Shown: one piece after another, positions 56,198 to 64,000 of the stretch
Layout of the letters: the number at the start of each line of letters is the position of its first letter
Position numbering within the stretch: position 1 is the stretch's first letter
Source: Mesorhizobium mediterraneum
GTDB taxonomy: Bacteria > Pseudomonadota > Alphaproteobacteria > Rhizobiales > Rhizobiaceae
Assembly (NCBI RefSeq): GCF_002284565.1
Contig: NZ_NPKI01000008.1
Coordinates: 1 to 64,000 of the forward strand
Direction: 5' to 3'
Length of the DNA: 64,000 bases
Program-made: the position numbers and the translations under genes
Notes under the pieces: generated by a model
Databases searched by the model: none
What the model saw: only the letters and a program-made list of their open reading frames with translations
What the model was told of the DNA's origin: nothing

Positions 56198-56297
56198 GAG
56201 CATTTTGCAGCCAAGTGGATCACTTGGCGTCACAGAAATGCGGCTAAACAAATAGATGGAGCGGGATGCCCAGTTCAATTTGAACGCATCCCGCTCT
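56198..56297. repeat. Palindromic repeat after pssA
   Basis: Two hairpins are seen: GCATTT...AAATGC with inner GCCAAGTG/CACTTGGC, and GAGCGGGATGC/GCATCCCGCTC (56260-56270 and 56287-56297). The unit resembles another dispersed family common in Rhizobiales intergenic DNA (recollection) and may serve as the pssA terminator. Confidence 0.7.
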
Positions 56298-56428
56298 AGC
56301 GGGAACCTGCCGGCATCTTGACCGTTCTGTCTCAGCGGGCGAGGTGCGCGACCTCGCGAAACGCCTCGCCGTCGACCTCTCAAGCTGCTGCGCCAGGCGC
56401 GGCACCTGAAGAAGTGCGAGGAGAAGAA

Positions 56429-56692
56429 ATGGTTGTCGTCCTCATCGGTGCGTTGCTCATTGTCGCTGGCGTTGTGTACATGGCTGGCGCAGCCCTAGGG
56501 CGCGGGCGGCTCAGTGATCCGGCGCCTGTTCGCGCGGCGCCGGATCGCTCGACGCCAAATCTCGCAACGCCAGGCCCGACACTTGAGCCGCGGCGGCGCG
56601 GCCTCGGCTTCCTCGGCCTGTCGCAGAATTGGCCGGGCCTGCTGATGATGGCGGTCGGCGTCATCCTGCTGTTGTCGGTGGTGGCCCTCTAG
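56429..56692 (+). CDS. Small membrane protein of unknown function
   Basis: The 87-residue protein has two transmembrane segments (VVVLIGALLIVAGVVYMAG and LLMMAVGVILLLSVVAL) joined by a proline-rich loop. GAGGAGAAGAA lies ahead of the ATG. No family was recognised. It converges with the acyltransferase gene. Confidence 0.7.
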   Translation: MVVVLIGALLIVAGVVYMAGAALGRGRLSDPAPVRAAPDRSTPNLATPGPTLEPRRRGLGFLGLSQNWPGLLMMAVGVILLLSVVAL

Positions 56693-56695
56693 CCC

Positions 56696-58918
56696 TTAAG
56701 CTGCCGCGCTGAGCCCCAGCCGGTCGATCGCCAGTTTGCGGGTCGAGACATAGTCGGTCTTGCCCGAACCCAGCACCGGGATTTCCTCGACCTTGACGAT
56801 GTCGTTCGGCACCATCAGTTCGGCGGCACCTGCCTGTTTGCCGAATTTGCGCAATTCGTCGGGGTTGGCGTCATTGGCGGTGGTGACCAGCACGATGCGT
56901 TCACCGCGGCGCCTGTCCGGCACCGCCACCACGGCATGGTGCTCTTCCGGCCATAGCGACTGCACCAGCATCTCGACGGCACCCAGCGACACCATCTCGC
57001 CGGCGATTTTGGCAAAGCGCTTGGCCCGGCCGCGAATGGTGAGGAAACCCTCGCGGTCGACCGAAACGATGTCGCCGGTATCATGCCAGCCGTCGAGCGG
57101 CTGCAATTCGCCGGGCCGATCTGATGTCATGTAGCCCATCATCAGGTTTGGCCCATCGAGCCACAACCGTCCGGCGCCGCTAATGCCCTCGATCGGTTCG
57201 AGTTTCATGCGCATGGCCGGCAACAGCCGCCCGACCGTGCCGTCACGGCCGTGGATGGCTGTGTTGACGGCAACGACGGGCGCTGCCTCGGTCAAGCCGA
57301 AACCCTCGATGATCTCGGCCTGGAAGCGCTCCCGGTAAACGCGGCGTGTCTCCGGTTTCACCGCCTCGGCGCCGGCGACAATGAAGCGCAGGCTGGAGAA
57401 ATCGCCGTCCTTGGCGGTGCGCGCATAATTGGCGAGGAACGTGTCGGTGCCGAACATGACGGTCGGCCTTGCATTGCGTGCGACCTCAGGGATCAGTTTG
57501 TAATGGAGCGGCGAGGGATAGAGGAACAGTTTTACTCCGGTGACCAGAGGCAGGATGGTGCCGCCCGTCAATCCGAACGAGTGGAACACCGGCAGCACGT
57601 TGAGCAGGATATCGGCCGGCGAGATGGTGATGCGGGCTTCGGCCTGCATGGCGTTGGCGAGAAGGTTCCGGTGCGACAGCACCACGGCCTTGGGCGTGCC
57701 TTCCGAGCCGGAGGTGAACAGGATCACCGCCGGCTTGGCTGCATTCTGCGGCTGCAGCGGCCAGCGCCACAGCAAGGCGGCGGCGAGCTTGTCCAGCACG
57801 GTCACGCTGGTGCGCACATCCTCCAGCCACAGCAGCTTGGCGCCGCCTCCTTCCACCGCCGCGACGATGTCTGCGAGGCTGGCCTTGTCGACAAAGGCGC
57901 GCGACGAGACCACGGTGCGGATCTCCGCCGTGCGCACAGCGGCGGTGACGCTGGCCGGGCCTGCGGTATAGTTGATCATCGCCGCCACCCGGCTCGCCGA
58001 CAGCAGGCCAATGAGCGACAGCACGACGCCATTGGTGTTGGGCAGCAGCAGTCCAACCGCTTCGCCCGGCGCCGTCACAGCCTCGAAGCGGCGGCCGAGC
58101 ACCCGCGCGCCGATGAACAGCTTTCTGTAGCTCAGTGCGCCGCTGATCACGTCTTCGACGATAGGATGCGAGGCGCCGACACGGTCGGCGGCGTCGCGCA
58201 TGGCGAGGAACAGGCCGCGATTAAGATCGCTGCCGAAAAGCCGGGCTTCGGCGAAACGGTCGAACAGCGCATTGGTGTTCGAGGACTGATCAGCGTTTCG
58301 CGCCACCAGCTCGGTGATGGTCATCGGCTCCAGCACGCTGATCGACAGGCGGGGAAACCAGCGCCGCGGCGCCTTGTCCGCCGGCGTCAGCGATACCGGC
58401 AGAGTGCGCGCGCCGGCGACGAAGATCGGCACGATGCGGGCGTCGGCCTGCATGGCGATGCGGGTGACGGCGCGAAACAGGCGAAATGTCTTGATATCAG
58501 GCTCGACCGCATCCGGCAGATAGACGGCAAGGCGGCCCTTGCCCTTCAGCACTCGCACCAGCCGACGGCTGACGAAGACGTGCTCGGCATTGAAGGCGAT
58601 GGTGCGGCCAAGCTCGCGCCATGGTTCGAGCCAGGGCGACTTGGCAGAGGCCTGGTCGAGGATATGCAGCGTGTCTTCCGGCAGCAGCGACAGCATCAGC
58701 GCCGGTTCGAGGCGCGACTGGTGCGAAATGACGTAGATGACCGGAACAGCTGCTTTGCGGGCGATCCTGATGCGATCATCGACGACCCGGTAGGCGAGCT
58801 TGAACGGCACATAGAGCAGCGCCTGGGTGAAGCGTAGGCCGAGGCGGAATTTTTCCACCACACCGATCAGCAGCCAAGCCGCGACGAGGCCCGCAAGCAG
58901 CGCCAGTGTCAGGGTCAT
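56696..58918 (-). CDS. Aas-like acyltransferase/acyl-ACP ligase fusion
   Basis: The 740-residue protein has an N-terminal glycerophospholipid acyltransferase-like region and a C-terminal AMP-binding ligase: VILFTSGSEGTPKAVVLSH, FGLTEAAPVV, GWHDTGDIVSVD and GRAKRFAKIAGEMVSL. In E. coli Aas re-acylates lysophospholipids. The acyltransferase box reads SHQSRLEP, that is HX4E instead of HX4D, so activity is uncertain. The ATG at 58918 follows GGGAGAG. It lies near psd-pssA, consistent with lipid metabolism. Confidence 0.85.
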   Translation of the reverse strand: MTLTLALLAGLVAAWLLIGVVEKFRLGLRFTQALLYVPFKLAYRVVDDRIRIARKAAVPVIYVISHQSRLEPALMLSLLPEDTLHILDQASAKSPWLEPWRELGRTIAFNAEHVFVSRRLVRVLKGKGRLAVYLPDAVEPDIKTFRLFRAVTRIAMQADARIVPIFVAGARTLPVSLTPADKAPRRWFPRLSISVLEPMTITELVARNADQSSNTNALFDRFAEARLFGSDLNRGLFLAMRDAADRVGASHPIVEDVISGALSYRKLFIGARVLGRRFEAVTAPGEAVGLLLPNTNGVVLSLIGLLSASRVAAMINYTAGPASVTAAVRTAEIRTVVSSRAFVDKASLADIVAAVEGGGAKLLWLEDVRTSVTVLDKLAAALLWRWPLQPQNAAKPAVILFTSGSEGTPKAVVLSHRNLLANAMQAEARITISPADILLNVLPVFHSFGLTGGTILPLVTGVKLFLYPSPLHYKLIPEVARNARPTVMFGTDTFLANYARTAKDGDFSSLRFIVAGAEAVKPETRRVYRERFQAEIIEGFGLTEAAPVVAVNTAIHGRDGTVGRLLPAMRMKLEPIEGISGAGRLWLDGPNLMMGYMTSDRPGELQPLDGWHDTGDIVSVDREGFLTIRGRAKRFAKIAGEMVSLGAVEMLVQSLWPEEHHAVVAVPDRRRGERIVLVTTANDANPDELRKFGKQAGAAELMVPNDIVKVEEIPVLGSGKTDYVSTRKLAIDRLGLSAAA

Positions 58919-59148
58919 GCCGCGTCTCTCCCAACAGATTCTCACGTCGCGGTTCTTTCCCGACCGCTTCAATGAGAACCTAGACGAAGTGGGCTCAACG
59001 TCAATGCGGAGGTCCTTTCTTCTCGCCGCCCGCCGTGCCCGACTCCGGCGCAACTACAGATACTGCCGCCGCATTCGGCACCACGCCTACACAGGCTTGC
59101 CCGGAGTAGGGCATATACGTTGCCGCTATTTGTCCGTTGGGGGGTGCG

Positions 59149-60812
59149 ATGCACGACTATTATAACGTCGGTCGATACAGCCGGCCGGTGACGACAAGCT
59201 CGTCCGAGGCTCAGGTCTGGTTCGACCGCGGCCTCATCTGGCGTTACGCATTCAACCATGAAGAGGCGGTCAAGTGTTTCCGCAAAGCGGCCGAATGTGA
59301 TCCCGGCTGCGCCATGGCTCATTGGGGCATCGCCTATGCCCTCGGCCCGTATTACAACAAGCCGTGGGCCGACTTCAACGAGCAGGACCTCAAGCAGACG
59401 CTGGTCGAGGCGCGTCGCGCGACGGAGGATGCGCTAGCGCTCGCCGACGGTGCGGCACCGGTGGAGAAGGCGCTGATACGGGGGCTGGAGCGCCGCTACC
59501 AGTCGGATCACGTGGCGGATAACGAAGAGCTGCGCGCCTGGAGCGACGCCTATGCGGGCGCGATGCGGAAAGTCTACGCAGCGTTTCCGGACGATCCCGA
59601 CGTCGCCGCGCTCTTCGCTGAGGCGTTGATGGACCGCACGCCCTGGCAGTTGTGGAACCTCGCGAGCGGCGAACCCGCTGAGGGCGCCGATACAGTCGAA
59701 GTCGTGGCGGTACTGGAACAAAGCCTACGCCTATCGGATGAGCGCGAGGTCGCGCACCCCGGCCTCATCCATCTCTATATTCACGCCATGGAGATGTCGC
59801 CGCATCCCGAACAGGCACTGCGCCCGGCCGATACTCTTCGCGATCTCGTGCCGGACGCCGGCCATTTGCGGCACATGCCCTCGCACATCGACATTCTCTG
59901 CGGCGACTATCACGCAGCGCTAGTCGCCAACGAGCGGGCGATCGAAGCCGACCGCAAGTATCTGGAGCGGGAGGGTCCCTTCAACTTCTATACCCTTTCG
60001 CGATGTCACGACTATCATTTCAAGCTCTATGCGGCGATGTTCCTCGGCCAGTACCGTCCCGCCCTGGACGCAGCCAACGAAATGCTTGCCACAATCCCGG
60101 AAGCGCTGCTGCGACAGGCAACGCCGCCGATGGCCGACTGGCTGGAAGGCTATATGCCCATGAAAGCGCACGTGCTGGTGCGGTTCGGCAAATGGCAGGA
60201 GATCCTGGACGAACCGCTTCCCGACGATCCAGACCTCTACCGGGCGACCACGGCGGTCTGGCGCGCATTGCCCATGCCGCACTCGGACAAACAGCCGTGG
60301 CCGAAGCGGAGCAGCGCCGCTTCGAGGAGGCGTTCGCCCGCGTTCCGGAAACGCGCATGTTCTTCAATTACCGCTACGTCGACATTCTGGCGGTCGCCGC
60401 GGAGATGCTTCGAGGCGAGATTGCGTATCGGAAGGGCGATCACGAAGCGGCCTTCGCGCATCTCCGCGCCGCAGTGGCGCGGGACGACGGCCTTCCCTAT
60501 GACGAGCCTTGGGGCTGGATGCAGCCGACGCGGCACGCACTTGGGGCCTTACTCCTCGAACAGGGCCACACCCGAGAAGCGGCGCAGGTGTATGAGGCGG
60601 ATCTGGGAATGGATCGTGGCTACAGACGGATCTCGCGGCACCCCGACAACGTCTGGGGCCTGCACGGCTATGTCGAAGCCCTGCATCGGCTTGGCCGGCA
60701 CGAAGAGGCCGACGCCATTCAACCTCGCCTCGATCTGGCGATGTCGCGGGCCGACGTCGACATTCGTGCGTCGTGCTTTTGCCGTCTCGGCGACAACTGC
60801 TGCGCGTCATGA
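59149..60812 (+). pseudogene. Tetratricopeptide-repeat protein gene with a frameshift
   Basis: The first frame encodes helical repeats from MHDYYNVGRYSRPV through about 60262 (DDPDLYRATTAVW), after which it becomes arginine-rich and unlike a protein. The continuation (IAHAALGQTAVAEAEQRRFEEAF to LGDNCCAS, stop 60812) is in a frame shifted by one base. A single missing base at about 60264 would restore a protein of about 554 residues. This may be a true mutation or a sequencing error. The function of the family is unknown. Confidence 0.7.
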
Positions 60813-60898
60813 TCAACGCACCGTTGCGGGTATTGCCCGTTTCAGCCGTGAGACGAACGTCTGCGCCTATCCCTCGCCGCAAGGAGGGATAGGCGCCC

Positions 60899-61306
60899 TC
60901 ACGTCGCTTTCAACCTCCCGCTGATGAAGCGGAATTCCTGTGTCTTGCCGCCGTAGCCATAGGCGGCGGCCGGCACTTCGTGCACGAAGGCGTAGCTTTC
61001 TTCGTGCATCTCACCCAGCAAGCGGCCAAAGGCGGCGAAGATCGCCTTGAGATAGGCTTCCAGTTCGAGCTTGGTGTTGGTGCCGTCGACCACCTTGATA
61101 TCGAGCCAGAACGTGTTGGCGCCATGCTCGGCCAGCGACTTGCCGCCGGCGAACCAGTGCTGCGGGTCGAGATAAGATATGGCGACCGCGGTGATGGTGG
61201 GGTCCTTGCGCAGATGCGTGGCGGTCAGCTCGGTCACCTCCCTGGCGATGGCGGCGGACAGAGCGGCATCGGGCCTGCCGGTGACGGTGACATTGATGAT
61301 CGGCAT
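60899..61306 (-). CDS. Tautomerase-superfamily protein
   Basis: The 135-residue protein begins MPIINVTVTGRPD, so Pro2 is available as catalytic base as in 4-oxalocrotonate tautomerases; the rest includes AVAISYLDPQHWFAGG and TNTKLELEAYLKAIFAA. AGGAGAAAAG precedes the ATG. It is divergent from a LysR-type regulator, which probably controls it. Confidence 0.88.
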   Translation of the reverse strand: MPIINVTVTGRPDAALSAAIAREVTELTATHLRKDPTITAVAISYLDPQHWFAGGKSLAEHGANTFWLDIKVVDGTNTKLELEAYLKAIFAAFGRLLGEMHEESYAFVHEVPAAAYGYGGKTQEFRFISGRLKAT

Positions 61307-61372
61307 TTCTTTTCTCCTGAGGGGCGTCTCGCGCCGCTGGGAAAACCATGTCACGGCTGCAGCGTCAAAAAA

Positions 61373-61401
61373 ATCGAATTGTTTTGGATTTAGAGTTCGA
61401 T
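61373..61401. promoter_or_regulatory. Candidate LysR operator between divergent genes
   Basis: ATCGAA (61373-61378) and TTCGAT (61396-61401) form a dyad with a 17-base AT-rich centre. The spacing is longer than the classic T-N11-A but it lies in the 106-bp gap between the tautomerase and lysR genes, as expected for an autoregulatory site. Confidence 0.4.
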
Positions 61402-61412
61402 ATAACTGAATT

Positions 61413-62276
61413 ATGCAGGCGCTCGACCCCGATCTCCTCAAAACGTTTCTCGCCTTCGTCGACGGCGGCTCGCTTGCTAAGGCGGCATCGATCGTTGGTC
61501 GCTCGGCGTCGGCGGTGACCACGCAGATGCAGCGGCTCGAGGATATTGTCGGCGAACCGCTTCTGGTGCCGCAGGGAAGAGGCCGCGGCCTTACACCGGC
61601 GGGCGAAGATCTGGTCGGCCATGCGCGGCGCATTCTTGCTGTGCATCGCGAGGCGTGGCTGGCTCTCAAGGGCGTGCGAGCCGATGGGCGCGTGGCCATA
61701 GGCACGACACAGGATTTCGCCGACAGCGGCCTGCCGGAACTGCTCAGGACCTTTGCCGCGAGCCACCCGCGCGTCAGGATCGAACTGCGCGTCGGCCGCT
61801 CCGCCGAATTGGCGCACGCGCTGCAAACCGGCATCCTCGATCTGATGATCGCCATGCGGCAGGCTCCGGCGCCGGACGAAGTCGGCGTGCTCCGCGAGCC
61901 GATGATGTGGCTGTGTTCGCAAAGAGGCTTGGCCACACGCCAGGACCAGCTGCCGCTGGCGCTGCTCGATCCGCAGTGCGGCTTTCGTGACGCGGCGATC
62001 GCGGCACTCGACACGACAGGCCGCCGCTACCGGATCGCCGCCGGCAGCGCCAGCCTGGCCGGGCTGCGCACGGCGGTGAACGCCGGCATTGCTCTGACGC
62101 TGCGGACGGCGCGCTTTGCCCATTCCGGCATCGTCGAGGCGCCGCGCGAATTTGGCCTGCCGTCGGTTCCCATCGCCGAGTTCGCGATCCGGCTGCGCGA
62201 GGACGCCGACCCGCCAGCGCAGGATTTGGCTGCGCTACTCAGCGACAGCCTTGCCTTGGCGGGCCCACCAAGCTGA
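61413..62276 (+). CDS. LysR-family transcriptional regulator
   Basis: The 287-residue protein has the LysR helix-turn-helix (LLKTFLAFVDGGSLAKAASIVGRSASAVTTQMQRLE) and a C-terminal effector-binding domain (GRVAIGTTQDFADSGLPELLRTFAA). It is divergent from the tautomerase gene, its likely target. The effector is unknown. Confidence 0.93.
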   Translation: MQALDPDLLKTFLAFVDGGSLAKAASIVGRSASAVTTQMQRLEDIVGEPLLVPQGRGRGLTPAGEDLVGHARRILAVHREAWLALKGVRADGRVAIGTTQDFADSGLPELLRTFAASHPRVRIELRVGRSAELAHALQTGILDLMIAMRQAPAPDEVGVLREPMMWLCSQRGLATRQDQLPLALLDPQCGFRDAAIAALDTTGRRYRIAAGSASLAGLRTAVNAGIALTLRTARFAHSGIVEAPREFGLPSVPIAEFAIRLREDADPPAQDLAALLSDSLALAGPPS

Positions 62277-62280
62277 TCTG

Positions 62281-62308
62281 CAAAGAAAAAGCCGACCTTG
62301 CGGTCGGC
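62281..62308 (-). terminator. Terminator for the EamA transporter gene
   Basis: GCCGACC/GGTCGGC (62291-62297 and 62302-62308) with loop TTGC is preceded on the plus strand by CAAAGAAAAA; read on the minus strand this is a stem followed by TTTTTCTTTG. It lies about 100 bases after the stop of the minus-strand transporter gene and just past the lysR stop. Confidence 0.8.
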
Positions 62309-62406
62309 TGGAGGTGAGACGGGCCGAGGGGTTTGGGGGGACTTGGGGGTGGCCCGTCAAACCCAACAATGCTTGAACCCGATGATGGTTCCACGATTTT
62401 GCAAAT

Positions 62407-63330
62407 TTATTTCAGAGGCAGACTTTCCCGGGCAGAGCGCTGCCTCGCCGCTTGCCAGTCGCGCCCGGCATGGGCGAACACCGCGCAGAGCACGATGGCG
62501 CCGCCGATCATGCTGGCGGCCGGCGGGATCTCGGCCAGGAACAGGAAGGCGAACAGGATCGCGAACGGCACTTCAGCCGAACCCAGCAGGCCGGATTCGG
62601 CCGCTGGAATGAGCCGCGCGCCCTCCGTCCACAGGATCGAGGCCAGCGCGAAAGACGCGCCGAAGGCGACGAGCAGCACTGCGTCTCTGGTTGAGACGGC
62701 TAGCGGGTCGGTGACGAACCAGCCGAGCACGAACAGGAGGAATGCCGATACCGCACCGGCCCACACCACAGGCGTGTCACGGAAGGCGCGCACCATGATC
62801 ATGTAGAGCGCGGCGCCGACCGTCATCAGTAGCGCCAGCCCGTCACCGAACAGATTGCCGGTGCCGAAGCCGGACCACACCATGATCGCCACACCGCCGA
62901 GCGATACGGTGGCGGCGGCAAGCGTTTGCAGGCGGAAGCGCTCACGAACCAGCACGAAGGCAAGCAGCGCGGTGACGAAGGGTGCGGTGGCGTAGATGAT
63001 CGCGACATTGGCGACGAAGGTGAATTTGAACGCTGAGATGAAGGCGATGCTGGCCAGCGCACCCTCGATCGCCAGCAGCCAGCCGCGCCAGCCGAGGCGC
63101 AGGCTTTCACGCCTGCCGGAGCGGCGGCGGCGCCACAGCACATAGAGGGTGATCAGGATCGAGCCGACGAAGCCGCGCCAGCACGTGATGGTCAGCGGGT
63201 CGGCATGGATCGACTTGGTCAACACTCCGGTGAGGCCAAAGACGGCCGCCGACGCCGAAACCAGGATGATGCCAAGGGTGCGCTCGGCGGCGGTTTCGGT
63301 GGTGGCTGGCATGCTTAGGGATCCCGTCAT
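62407..63330 (-). CDS. EamA/DMT-family transporter
   Basis: The 307-residue inner-membrane protein has ten predicted helices in two EamA repeats (GIILVSASAAVFGLTGVLTK, ALASIAFISAFKFTFVANVAI, and SALYMIMVRAFRDTPVVW-like half). It exports or imports an unknown small metabolite. The start is ATG 63330 or ATG 63312 (MPATTE). Confidence 0.88.
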   Translation of the reverse strand: MTGSLSMPATTETAAERTLGIILVSASAAVFGLTGVLTKSIHADPLTITCWRGFVGSILITLYVLWRRRRSGRRESLRLGWRGWLLAIEGALASIAFISAFKFTFVANVAIIYATAPFVTALLAFVLVRERFRLQTLAAATVSLGGVAIMVWSGFGTGNLFGDGLALLMTVGAALYMIMVRAFRDTPVVWAGAVSAFLLFVLGWFVTDPLAVSTRDAVLLVAFGASFALASILWTEGARLIPAAESGLLGSAEVPFAILFAFLFLAEIPPAASMIGGAIVLCAVFAHAGRDWQAARQRSARESLPLK

Positions 63331-63929
63331 GTCACCAGACTATGCTGCCTTGTCCTGACACCGTACTGTCAGCAGGGGGTGCCGCATCCTACAGTCGCTT
63401 GAGGAAATGTTCGTTGCCGATGATCAGCAGGCCGGCCGCGACGATCAGGGTTTCAGCGTACGCTACACGGGTGGAACCCTGCGCGGCGCTGCGCCAGCGG
63501 CGAGCTAGCGTTGGGGCAGGGCCTGGCGGCTCGGGTATCCCGTCCGGCCGATGCGGTTGAAGGGCGCTCCCGGGGCATGGAGCCGGGCCTTGGCCGCGCA
63601 CCAGACAATACTGGAAGGCCGGCTGCGCCAGCTTTCCGGCGTGATAGAGAAGATCGGCAGACTACGGACGACCTCGCTCGAGGCGAGGCGCCAACCGCCG
63701 GGGAACTGGTGCGCTCAATGGCGCCGGACGCCAGACTCAGCGGGCTCGGACGGATGGCGTCATCGCGTGGCGGCCCCAGGTCGCATGAAAAGGCACCCGG
63801 TCTAATGACGCACCAATATCCGGACAGCTTGTCACTCTGATCCAAATGTCGTGAAATCGAGGTTTAGGCCGTAGAGTCTATTCGAGTATCGTGACGAGCG
63901 ATGAAGATGACTGTCGAAAAGGGTTGGAC
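63331..63929. other. Stretch without a confident gene
   Basis: Open frames exist on both strands but none has a recognised product. A minus-strand frame ending at 63389 closes with a hydrophobic, membrane-like stretch (AYAETLIVAAGLLIIGNEHF), which may be a gene remnant. The last 90 bases probably hold the promoter of the OsmC-like gene. Confidence 0.4.
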
Positions 63930-64000
63930 ATGGATGCCACCGGACTGAAGGCCATGCAGGCGCCGCTCAAGGACGCCTATCGCGACGACGCGTCGAGCGC
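63930..64000 (+). CDS. OsmC-family protein, N-terminal fragment (cut by window edge)
   Basis: Only 23 codons are present (MDATGLKAMQAPLKDAYRDD...). This start pattern is known from alphaproteobacterial OsmC-like proteins, which reduce organic hydroperoxides or have related thiol roles. An AAGGG site lies upstream of the ATG. With so little sequence the call is tentative. Confidence 0.55.
   Translation, partial: MDATGLKAMQAPLKDAYRDDASS

Noticed and set aside
57251..58837. A 528-residue plus-strand frame opposite the Aas-like gene
   Set aside because: Histidine/glutamine-rich composition and no domain; the minus-strand gene is real.

Overview
The window is a 64 kb chromosomal segment of a GC-rich alphaproteobacterium of the order Rhizobiales, most likely Mesorhizobium or a close relative. 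The basis is the Omp2/Omp31-type porins, the run DUF2062-acpS-lepB-rnc-era-(insert)-recO, a TIGR02301 protein, a single bifunctional RelA/SpoT enzyme, and several families of short palindromic repeats typical of Mesorhizobium/Rhizobium intergenic DNA. No phage, plasmid or symbiosis-island block was recognised, and almost everything reads as core genome. The strain was not identified.

Layout. 1-3.7 kb: two divergent porin genes whose start regions form a perfect 81-bp inverted repeat, with tRNA-Ser(GCU) between them, then a lone tyrosine recombinase. 3.7-11.3 kb: alpha/beta hydrolase, lytic transglycosylase, dapA, smpB, GH25 lysozyme, family-5 uracil-DNA glycosylase, NYN-domain protein, rpoZ. 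11.3-20.6 kb: rsh, pyrE, a VOC protein, DUF2062, acpS, lepB, rnc, era, a broken aminoglycoside-phosphotransferase-like gene, recO, thioesterase. 20.6-28.9 kb: DUF2339 membrane protein, a VapBC-type toxin-antitoxin pair with a palindromic operator, an ECF sigma/anti-sigma pair, then a two-gene unit (GNAT-C39 peptidase fusion plus RimK-like ATP-grasp ligase), followed by a DUF3303-like gene broken by a palindromic repeat. 28.9-38 kb: GGDEF-EAL protein, HD phosphohydrolase, ygfZ, dihydroorotase, small secreted proteins, Nudix, SRAP peptidase. 38-47 kb: cysS, DUF559, VOC, two tandem GFA proteins, prolyl iminopeptidase, citramalate synthase, rarD, GST, zntB-like, with two large palindromic elements. 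47-64 kb: sorbosone-dehydrogenase-like lipoprotein, LOG-family protein, LysM protein, ArsR plus Atm1-type ABC exporter, a monooxygenase behind a MerR-type promoter, SMP-30 protein, psd-pssA, an Aas-like acyltransferase/ligase, a frameshifted TPR gene, tautomerase/LysR pair, EamA transporter, and the start of an OsmC-like gene at the edge.

Working together. Translation and RNA quality control are represented by smpB, cysS, rnc, era, rpoZ and rsh. The psd-pssA pair and the Aas-like enzyme handle phospholipids. pyrE and the dihydroorotase belong to pyrimidine synthesis, dapA to lysine synthesis, and the citramalate synthase to branched-chain amino-acid precursors. The most intriguing unit is the GNAT-C39/RimK pair, whose domains suggest ATP-dependent peptide ligation coupled to proteolysis or acylation, with unknown substrate. 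The most instructive genome-dynamics events are the repeat-disrupted DUF3303-like gene, the repeat that supplies the start codon of the broken phosphotransferase, and the inverted porin starts.
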